From the NCBI GenBank assembly GCA_963932465.1, contig OZ010791.1:151387915-151451914 (forward strand): a stretch of DNA of 64,000 nt, in the 5' to 3' direction. A program made the position numbers and the translations under genes. This stretch comes from Maratus speciosus (Eukaryota; Arthropoda; Arachnida; Araneae; Salticidae). The first letter of the stretch is position 1. Each line of letters opens with the position of its first letter. The notes under the pieces were generated by a model. The model did not search any database and had not been told where the DNA came from. It was given only the letters and a program-made list of their open reading frames with translations. Below are positions 55,992-64,000 of the stretch, piece by piece.

Positions 55992-56402
55992 TTAAGGCTG
56001 TTCTCAAATCCAAAAGGGCAACTTCCTGACATAAGTTTTAATTTATTTTTGTTCGAAAATGCATGAAACTAGCTGGTGTTGTTGTTCAGAAACTATGTCA
56101 TTGAGCTATTTTTTCCATTTTTTTGCAAACGCAATAGATCTTTCAAAAAATAATGTCAAAGTGGACCTTTTGAACCGAATTTCCGCTCGAAAGTAGAAAA
56201 ATCACTCAAGAGCGGGCGATAAACGGGTTTGTCACGTGATCGATATCGCTCATAACTCAGTGGGTAATTGATTGATCAAAAAATGGAAAAAAACCGTTCA
56301 ATTCCAAATCGCTTCCATGGCCAGGCTTTCCAATTTTATATCTTTGTAAATGTGTCGGAACGTTTTGGACTTGTTCAGCGGAGTAGTTAAGAACAGCCTT
56401 AA
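55992..56402 (-). mobile_element. family A TTAA MITE, inverted, chained to family B
   Basis: TTAAGGCTGTTCTCAAATCC to AGTTAAGAACAGCCTTAA; a short deletion removes part of the CCGTTAAAAAATGAATTTG stretch. The right TTAA (56399-56402) is shared with a family B copy. Confidence 0.8.
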
Positions 56403-56816
56403 GGGTGAACTCAAAAAAGTATTTTTCCACCCTCAACAGATCTCAACACATTTTGAGACGCATTTTAAGAAGTAAAAATATGAAACTTGCTGACGTAATT
56501 TTGGAAGAGATGTATAAGCGGCCGTGTGTTTTCATTTTTCGCTATATTAATTAGAAATTTAATTTATAAGCAATTATTTTCTCAGTATGACCATTATTTT
56601 CGTTCTCAGCTCTCTCGCGCCGGGAAATTTGGTTCAAAACACCAACTTTGACAGCGTTTTTTGGAATATATTATGCCTTTATCAAAAAATCGACAAGCAC
56701 GGCATATTTGTATAGTTTTTGAATAAGAGAATCTGCCAATTGGATGCGTTTCAGAACAAAAATGAATTTAAAAATAAATAAAAAAATAAGCAGTTTAGAT
56801 TTGAGTACACCCTTAC
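56399..56816 (-). mobile_element. family B TTAA MITE, chained to family A
   Basis: TTAAGGGTGAACTCAAAAAA to GATTTGAGTACACCCTTAC; the right TTAA is mutated to TTAC. Confidence 0.75.
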
Positions 56817-56864
56817 CACGCTACATTATTAAAAATCATACCACGCTACATTATTAAAAATCAT
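56815..56864 (+). repeat. 25-bp perfect tandem duplication
   Basis: The unit starting ACCACGCTACATTATTAAAA occurs twice in a row directly after the family B copy, possibly an excision or repair footprint. Confidence 0.85.
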
Positions 56865-57007
56865 AAAATGATCAGAAATAGGCAAATTTCGAAAGTAACC
56901 CTATCCCATAATTTATTTTCTCAATAATATTGTTGTTACTCACATTTATGTTATCTTACATATTTTTTTTTTCATTCACTAAAAGAAGAATATTATTATA
57001 TTCTATT

Positions 57008-57410
57008 CGGTATTCAAAAAAATATTTTTCCACGCTCAACAACTCGAAATTTTCCGACACATTTTTAAAAGTAAAAACACGAAACTTGCTGACGTGATTT
57101 TTTGAAGCGATTTATAAGCGACCTGTGTTTTTATTTTCTGTTTTAATTAGAACATGATTTACAAACAATTATTTTCTCAGTAGGACCATTTTTTTCGTGT
57201 CCAGCACTATCGTTTCGGGAAATTCGGTTCAAAATGCCCACTTTGACTTCATTTTTTGAAACATATTCTTCCTTTATCAAAAAATCTACCAATACGGCAC
57301 TTTATATAGTTTCTGAATAAAATAACCTGCCAATTGGATGCGTTTGAAAGCAAAAAGGAATTTAAAAATGAGTCACAAAAGAAGCAGTTTGGGTTTGAGT
57401 AAACCCTTTT
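57008..57410 (-). mobile_element. family B TTAA MITE with reversed end fragment
   Basis: GGTATTCAAAAAAATATTTT to GGGTTTGAGTAAACCC, followed by GGATTTGAGTAGGGTGTTAC and TCAAATCCAAACTG (57410-57445): the terminal ~20 bp of the family turned back on itself, a small hairpin at the element edge. Confidence 0.7.
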
Positions 57411-57445
57411 GGATTTGAGTAGGGTGTTACTCAAATCCAAACTGA

Positions 57446-58059
57446 AAGACCACGTGAAAATCATTGCATGCAATATTGCAATAAAGAAAAAAATCACTAA
57501 AATAGTAAACAATTTTTACTTTTTTTTTGGGGGGGGGGGGGGGGACGGGGGCGGGAGGCACTTAAATAAAAAAAAAAAATAATAACCTACTTTTCTCCTC
57601 TAGGACATTTCTCAGGGTAGGCGGATAGTTAACTATCCAGTGTTTAAGCAATTACTTTTAATATTCATGCATTACTTGCATGCTATCAAAAAGATCCCGA
57701 AAAGAATCAAACATACATGACTAGGATTTTTAGTTCCTCCTATAGTTAAAATTTAATTTAACTTTGTGTATTTTTTTTTATACAAATAAAAATATATTGT
57801 CGTTTTTCTTTGTTCAAGGAGCTTTTTTCTTTCTTTTCTTTTTTTAACCCATCTATTGAAAGTTATTGATAATAGACTGAATTTATGTCCTCTTTTACTT
57901 TTTGGGGGAAAAAGTAATTTGTTTTCGAGGAGATAGAAACGAGCTTTTGGATCATACTTCCTCTTCTTTTTATTCGTTGAAAGAAAAGAAAAAAAGAATC
58001 ACATACCTTACTTCTTTTTAATAAGAAAGCGCCTTAAGCGCAAAATCAAATAATAGTTC
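57446..58059. other. no gene; poly-G about 57529-57543
   Basis: AT-rich with a G-run of about 15 and a mixed A/T homopolymer region. Confidence 0.5.
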
Positions 58060-58570
58060 TCAGCATCTCGCGTGATTGCTATTTAAGAACACTCATCTCC
58101 TTCCTCTCCCTGCATAAATTAAAGCGAGATATCTAAGTCACCGAATTCAACTTGGCGTAGTTTTCAATCACCGAGCGAACATCAGAATCGCATTAAGATA
58201 AGTCTGTGCTGGCCTGCTCGGAAAATGCTGTAATCTTGGGGCTCTCTTCTCTCTGAAAGTTCTGATCCCCTAGAGAATGAAAGGGCATTGCCCCCATGCA
58301 GCGGACCAACCTCGCCCCAACCGTCCCTGGTCAAATTAGCTTTTCTGCATACATAATTGCACACACGGGATCCATGTCTTGCGTTTCATAATTATCGCTC
58401 GGGCGATTCACCCGGGTCGAGTTCTTATCCTCATAACGATTCTTTTGCTTCAGATGCAATGCGACATTCTGAAGTTGTTGCCCTCTCAAGTTTCTTGATG
58501 AGGATGAGTATCCACTAACAGGCTTTAATGGTTCAATAACAGTCGATTTTGTGACCAAATTCAATTTGAT
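58060..58570. promoter_or_regulatory. GC-rich unique island, candidate regulatory DNA
   Basis: Markedly higher GC and no repeat vocabulary for 500 bp. GATA-type sites AGATAAG (58196-58202) and CTTATC (58434-58439), a CGGGCGATTCACCCG dyad and an ACACACGGGATCCATG stretch are visible. The two short reverse frames (58182-58364, 58331-58564) overlap in different phases, which argues against a single coding exon. Confidence 0.35.
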
Positions 58571-59219
58571 TTTAAAATTTGTGAACTCCCACTGTTAAAG
58601 GAGCAAAGATGTTCTGTAATTTAAGTAAAATTAGATTGCAATGCTGGGAAACATGTCCATGAAGCCATGATGGGATTAGAATCCCCCCCCCCCCCACCAT
58701 CGCACAGTGCTCTTTAATCCATATCCTTATAACTCTTGGGAAAACATAAAAGGAATATTCTTTTCATTTCACCCAAAATTAATTCAGGAATCAAATAATT
58801 GCGAAGATTCTGTGCGGTATTAGAAAAAATATTTTTCCGAATACCGAAATTCCGCATTTCGAACACAACTCGAAATTTTCTGACTCATTATTAAAAGTAA
58901 AAACGTGAAACTTGCTGACGTGATTTTTGAAGAGATTTATAAGCGACTTATTTAACTTTCGTTTAATTATTTAGAACTTGATTTATAAACAATTATTTAG
59001 TTCATATGACCATTTTTTTCGTTTCCAGCACTATCACTTTGAGAAATTCCGTTCAAAATGCCCTCTTTGACAGCATTTTTTGAAACATATTCTGTCTTTG
59101 TCAAAAAATCGATAAATACGACCCTTTACATACTAGTTTCTGAATAAGAGAACCTGCCAGTTGGATGCGTTTGGCAACAAAAATGAATTTAAAAATGAGT
59201 CAGAAAATAAGCAGTTTGG

Positions 59220-60351
59220 GTTGGTCGAAGGACCGAAGCTAACTGCTGGCTAAAATTCCGCCATGTACGCCAATGGCGCCTGGTGCATGTAAAATCCGTC
59301 GTGGGTGCAAAGTCTTCTAAGTTACCTATGAATTATACCTCTGGAGGTTCCTTGCCAGGTGAAAGGTCGCGTCATCTGATCAAGGCTCTAAATTACGAGT
59401 TCAACTTGAGTAGCATTTTGCAGGTGGCAAACAACAAGATAATAAACGTTAAGTAACCGGCAAAACAAAGTACACAACTGAGCAGTAGGCACTGCAGATA
59501 GGATGACGATCTAGGCCAGGGACAGTGAACCTATGGCATGCGTGCCACTTTTGGCATGGGAAAGAATATTTTTGGCACGGCACTGCTATGGCTCTAAATC
59601 AAAATAAAGTGAGATTACACAAAATCGTGACTGGTCTTTTCTAAATTCGATTAAATGTAAACTGAAAAAAATAAATCGCGGCATATTATAATTAATTATG
59701 GTCTCAAAAATTATTCTAACAAATACGATATTTGAGAACTATCGATAAGAATTGGTTATTAGACATTATCGAATTCCGATGGTAAATTTGCGTCAACTTA
59801 CAATTTATTTCAGAGCTTTTCGAAGAAACTGGCGTTTGCTATTTTAAGTTTTTCTGCCTATTTCTTTCGAGTCATTGTTTTCACAAACGAATAATACCAA
59901 AACTGAAACTGAAAGCACTTGTCAGGTAAATCCTGTTCAGTTTGCATTAAAATTAACTTGATATTAAGATGCAACAACAGAAATCAAATTACACCGCATT
60001 ACATTTTTAAAATTATTCTCAAAAATATATTTGTTTCCATAATTATTGTAGTGTAATACCTACATGTATGTTGCTCATATTTTTTAAATATTAATAGAGA
60101 ATTTTAAGTAATTTTAAACCATTATTTTTCCACCTACTAAATTTGTTATTTAGTTGGCATGTCATAGTCACATAAAATATTTTTTGATCGAATTTGGCAC
60201 GCGGCATCATAAAGACTCACCAACCCTGATCTAGGCGATGATACCAGGTTTATTGCAGCAACGCGGCGATTAGGCGGTCACTCGCCCCGGTACCAGGTTC
60301 ATCTGGGGCAACACAGCAGGTAAGGGCCTGGTCATCGGTTAGAAAGAAAGA
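59220..60351 (+). mobile_element. SINE- or LINE-end-like insertion with (AAAG)n tail
   Basis: Without the hAT copy inside it the insert is about 420 bp, GC-richer than its surroundings, ends in AGAAAGAAAGAAAG, and is flanked by a duplicated AAGCAGTTT(T)GG. Variable-length duplication plus a simple tail point to target-primed retrotransposition. No pol III boxes or protein motif were recognised, so SINE versus LINE 3' end is open. Confidence 0.5.
59517..60228. mobile_element. hAT-type non-autonomous element with perfect 8-bp TSD
   Basis: Left CAGGGACAGTGAACCTATGG with GCATGCGTGCCA; right, read outward, CAGGGTTGGTGAGTCTTTAT with GCCGCGTGCCA. Flanks ATCTAGGC (59509-59516) and ATCTAGGC (60229-60236) are identical. 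CAGGG termini and an 8-bp duplication define hAT. 712 bp, AT-rich interior, no transposase. Confidence 0.85.
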
Positions 60352-60382
60352 AAGCAGTTTTGGATTTGAGTACACTTTCTAT

Positions 60383-60891
60383 TTCTTTCTTTTTTACAGT
60401 TTCGTGGACAGTGGATTTTCGGTACTCTGATCAAAATAGTAAGATAATATGTAAGTAAAAATAAAATAATTTATTATTATCAGGAAAATTACAAAACAAG
60501 AAAAATATTTCTGCACTCTTTAACTTGTAAATATGTACGATGTAAAGATGCAATTTTGTAATCAATTTTTCATTCACTTCGTAATATGCCCAAATTATAA
60601 AAAAAATTATGTACCAGTCATATTTCCGATGATAATATAACATTTTAATATTTTAAGAACTTAATTATGAATTAATAAATAATTTTTAAGGCATTTTTCT
60701 GTAACCCAGGCGTGGTGACAAATCACTAGTTAATCTATTAAACATTTTTTTTTAAAAAATTCAACTGTACATTTTGAAATATACCTATTAGTTATATTAT
60801 ACATCATTGCTTATTAAAATCAGTGCATATTTAAGAGTTTTAGGCGGCCGAGCTTTATAGATGGCAGTGTGAGTATATTGGAAATTGTGAC
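60383..60891. other. no gene seen
   Basis: AT-rich; TTCTGTAACCCAGGCG...CTAGTTAA near 60699-60735 resembles the possible Helitron end at 42199 but has no good hairpin. Confidence 0.4.
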
Positions 60892-61188
60892 ACCAAATTT
60901 GCCTAGTATGAAAAAAACCAACGAACACCAATCTAATAATTAAAGTACTAAAGAAATAATAAAAAAAATAATGTTATAATTAAACTATCAATGCGCCTTT
61001 AAAGTTTAAATTGCATTTTTTCGTACAAAACTATGTATACCAAATTTGCCTGCTATGAAGAAAATCTACTAATGCCAATCTAATAATTAATGTACTAAAT
61101 AAATAATAAAAAATTAGAATTAGAATTAAACTATCAATGCACCTTTAAAGTTTAATTACATTTTTTCTTACAAAACTATGTTCGTAAT
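60892..61188 (+). repeat. 148-bp tandem duplication
   Basis: CCAAATTTGCCTAGTATGAA (60892) and CCAAATTTGCCTGCTATGAA (61040) begin two units that match through CAATCTAATAATTAA and AAACTATCAATGC to ACAAAACTATG, with modest divergence. Confidence 0.8.
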
Positions 61189-61267
61189 TACAGTATTTGT
61201 AGATATTTTAAGTGTTTACAAAAAACGGATCAATGTTCGTTTGTTTCGTATTGTCCATTAACAGATT

Positions 61268-61782
61268 TTAACCCTTAAATGCCTGGTGTTGCTTTTCGGC
61301 AACATACCCAATTTAGGCTCTAAAATACTATTAGAATAATATTGAAGCTATAATACCTAATGTTGCCAATAAAATACATTCTGAAAATATTATTAAATCG
61401 ATTTTCAACATGTAGATGGCAACACTTGTGCTGTTTAAGAATAAAGATAGATTTATTTTTTCAGTTGTTGCTATTTGCTCTTTTTGTTTGTTTGGGAGCT
61501 TACGAAATACCCTATTTTGACCTGTAGTAAGCAAGTAAAATTTATTTCTTATTACAGTTCCTAAAACTCTTGTGTGTTTAATATTATAGAATTTTATCAA
61601 GGGAATTATTTTTTCAATTAAACACCAGTATTGCCGATTAGTAACAAACTTTTTTTAGCCGTAAACTATACTTAAAACAAAATATGATTTTTTTAAGTAT
61701 TTTTCCCATGATTTATTTAAAAAATGAAAGTCGAAAAACATTATTACAATGATTTTTGAAAAATCAGGCATTTAAGGGTTAA
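61268..61782. mobile_element. piggyBac-like non-autonomous element
   Basis: TTAACCCTTAAATGCCTGG at the left mirrors the right end CAGGCATTTAAGGGTTAA, with TTAA at 61268-61271 and 61779-61782. TTAA plus CCCTT is the piggyBac-type signature. The 89-codon reverse frame inside is hydrophobic at its end and not a transposase. Confidence 0.7.
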
Positions 61783-62696
61783 ATATCATTTTGAAGATCA
61801 TAATTACTGCTGTTAACTTTTCTGATCACCAATTTGCCATTCAAGAGTTTTCTTACAAGTTGTAGTGATTTTTAAGATTCAGCTGTACTTAGAAGGATTT
61901 TGCAGAATATTTTGACGATAAGAAGCAGTCTTTTGTAATCTGAGTTTTATAAATGTCAATTTAGAGTTTTATAAGTAGCACATTCTTTTGGTTTCTTAAA
62001 TTTTGAACGTAATGAACGACTGATTTATTTACCGACATTCCTGACAACCGACGAATTCTTGTATAGTGAAAAATTCTAAATAACTTTCACTTTAATTGCT
62101 TTTTATTAAATATTTTGGTCATCGACATGAATGAAGATATAAAATTAGTACAAAGAAAATTAAATTGTTTTTATAATTTTAAACTAAATATTAGAAAACA
62201 AAAGGAGCTTACAATATGCACTTAGAATAAGTGAAATTCGAGAGCTTCCGATTTTCAGAAAGCTGATAAAAAATTACAAATAAATTATTGAATATTTACT
62301 TATTGTCGTCTTTTATACTGTTGTTATCTTCATGTATGAGTTGGTATCAATTTCTCAGAGACGAAATTGTATGTGCATGCCGTTCCTTATAGACCTGCAA
62401 TAACCTAAAAAATTAAAATCTTGATTAATATTTAAGCATAAGGACATTTAAATAATATTTAAAAATTATTACAGAGGTAGAAACAATATCAAGTTGTTTA
62501 TTTGAGGATTAGAAACTTTGATATTGCTTCTGATACCAAAATATCTCAATCAGACACACTGCGCAGAAAATTTCTATTCGGTGTTGAACCATTCGATGGT
62601 AAAAAAAATAAGCAAACGCACCAAAATATGGATAAGTTGATTTTCCAAAACACATGATGAAACTTCGGTGAAACTTTTCGTCATCCAATGCAATAT
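61783..62696. other. no gene seen
   Basis: AT-rich, no identified repeats. Confidence 0.5.
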
Positions 62697-63131
62697 GTAA
62701 GGCTGTTCTTAACTGCTCTGCTCAACAAGCGCAAAAAGTTTTGACACATTTACAAATTCATTTTTTAACGAAAATGTATAAAATTGGAAAGCTTGGCCAT
62801 GGAAGGGATTTGGAATTGAACTGTTTTTTCCCTTTTTTGATCAATCAATTACCTATTGAGTTATAAGCAATTTCGATCACGTGATAAACACGTTTTTCGA
62901 TCTTTCTTGAGTGCTCTTTCTTCCTTCGTGCGGAAATTCGGTTCAAAACGCCCACTTTGACACTAGTTTCTGAAAGAACTATTGCGTTTGCAAAAAAAAA
63001 AATAGAAAAAAAAAAAACTCAATTACATAGTTTCTGAACAACAACATCAGCTAGTTTCGTGAATTTTCGAACAAAAATAAATTAAAACTTATGTCAGAAA
63101 GTTTCCCTTTTGGATTTGAGAACATCCTTAA
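62697..63131 (+). mobile_element. family A TTAA MITE
   Basis: GTAAGGCTGTTCTTAACTGC to GAGAACATCCTTAA (right TTAA 63128-63131). Full internal sequence with an A-rich expansion near 62993-63018. Confidence 0.8.
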
Positions 63132-63201
63132 CAGCCAATCAGAAAAGAAATAGTTCTAAGCACTCTCGATATGCTGCTTTAGAGTCCGATGGTATCAATC
63201 T

Positions 63202-63267
63202 GATTGTCTACCGGTTAGAAGATGGCTGCATGCCAAGAGGTGTCAGGTTCGAATCCGGCTTCAATCC
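63202..63267 (+). ncRNA. tRNA-like sequence (pseudogene or SINE head)
   Basis: A perfect B box GGTTCGAATCC (63246-63256), an anticodon-stem-like TGGC/GCCA around TGCAT, a TCTACCGGTTAGAAG stretch resembling a D arm, and terminal GATTG/CAATC able to pair. Arm lengths do not fit a regular cloverleaf and the T stem is mismatched, so it is probably not a functional tRNA. Confidence 0.4.
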
Positions 63268-63589
63268 TTGATATTACTATGGATTGTAGTGTGTCGGATT
63301 CTGATTGGTCCTTTTGAAAGGATAGCTGTAAGGATTTTGTGGTTCGATATTTTACCAAGTCATGGTTCAAAATTTTACCAGTTCTGGGTTCAACCTACAA
63401 AAGTTTATGGTTCAATCGGAGCACCAAATCTTCAGATAAATTGCAACATACACTTCTCATTATATCTTTTCGATTAAATATCCTAAATATTGCCATAACA
63501 AAATATATATTCCAACTTCTAATTAGAACTTTTAAATAAATACAGATGGCTATTTTCTGGAAACTAGTTAGAAGGCTTACGAATTCCTT

Positions 63590-64000
63590 TTAAATCCTCC
63601 CAAGAAATTTCTCCTTATTAAATTTCCATCGTCTTATCTTACCAAAAAGAACTACGAACTCGGAACAGAGAACGACCATTAAAAATAAATTTATCAAATC
63701 CAAATTAGCAGGCGAAATCGAGGGCAGCGCGATGCCCATTTTCATTTCGTTAAAGGGAAGAGAATTTCGACCGGTTTCCTTTTCACAGATGTAGACGTTT
63801 CTGTATCCATAAATCTATAAGAGATGAATAGTCCAGTCAAAGGCATAGAACTTCATTAAATAGAGGATAAACGGCGGGCGAGAAAATGCTAATCGCTATC
63901 GCCAACCCCTTTCCTCCGGATAAATTGAATGGTTAAAAGGGAGTCCATTCGGTCCCCTTTTAAGAGGCAGACAGTTGATAATTATCGCCGGAAATTACAA
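63590..64000. promoter_or_regulatory. GC-richer unique block running off the window
   Basis: Non-repetitive, higher GC, with CATAAATC (posterior Hox-type core), GCTAATCGCTATCGCC and CCAAATTAGCAGG. No open frame of note. May be the edge of a conserved non-coding element or the approach to a gene beyond the window. Confidence 0.3.

Larger units (their letters stand above)
58815..60377 (-). mobile_element. family B TTAA MITE interrupted by a retro-type insertion
   Basis: GGTATTAGAAAAAATATTTT through AAATAAGCAGTTTGG (59219), resuming at 60352 with AAGCAGTTTTGGATTTGAGT and ending near 60377. AAGCAGTTTGG / AAGCAGTTTTGG on both sides of the insert is an 11-12 bp target duplication. Confidence 0.7.

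Noticed and set aside
58182..58564. Two overlapping reverse frames in the GC-rich island as an exon
   Set aside because: They are in different phases with no recognisable splice arrangement or domain.
1..64000. CRISPR array, operon or prophage
   Set aside because: No regularly spaced short direct repeats with unique spacers, and no long or closely packed frames; composition and repeats are those of animal nuclear DNA.

Overview
This 64 kb window is AT-rich, non-coding eukaryotic nuclear DNA from an animal. Long homopolymers, an (AT)n tract, (TGTC)n and (TGA)n microsatellites, long palindromes and stacked transposon relics all point that way. No bacterial-type gene, operon, CRISPR array or intact host gene is visible, and all open frames are short and mostly explained by repeats. 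Several element types recall arthropods, above all a (TGTC)n-carrying element with TTAGGGTTCCGTAC / ACGGAACCCT ends like those I know from insects. A large-genome arthropod is my guess; I cannot name the species.

Layout. 0-2.5 kb: a Helentron-derived (HINE-like) element with a nested TTAA element. 2.5-3.8 kb and 15.5-17.3 kb: two copies of one dispersed block. 3.8-13.7 kb: TTAA-flanked MITEs of two families (A and B) in head-to-head and chained insertions; one A copy is split by about 8.6 kb of later insertions, among them a Helentron-like element with 327-bp tandem units. 13.7-20.1 kb: a TTAA element with long terminal inverted repeats, more A copies and a 1.43-kb nested palindrome. 20.6-23.2 kb: a second HINE-like family, then a piggyBac-like element with further elements inside it. 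24.4 kb: a tRNA-like sequence. 27.8-29.0 kb: a 514-bp tandem duplication, then the last codons of a non-LTR retrotransposon. 29-48 kb: CAGGGCC-, pogo- and Tc1-type elements, foldback elements and an 867-bp hairpin. 50-55 kb: two more Helentron-like copies, one sitting inside an older copy. 55-64 kb: more A/B copies, a hAT-type element with a perfect 8-bp target duplication, and GC-richer single-copy islands.

Most of the sequence is non-autonomous DNA transposons parasitising TTAA, TA and TT sites, often inside each other. The best candidates for host function are GC-richer islands near 24.0, 32.0, 41.3, 48.9, 55.6, 58.3 and 63.8 kb. Two of them (48.87 and 55.63 kb) share a conserved core of about 58 bp around CTAATTAGTGGACGCAAGGG. 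All family names rest on reading termini and target duplications by eye; no database search was possible.
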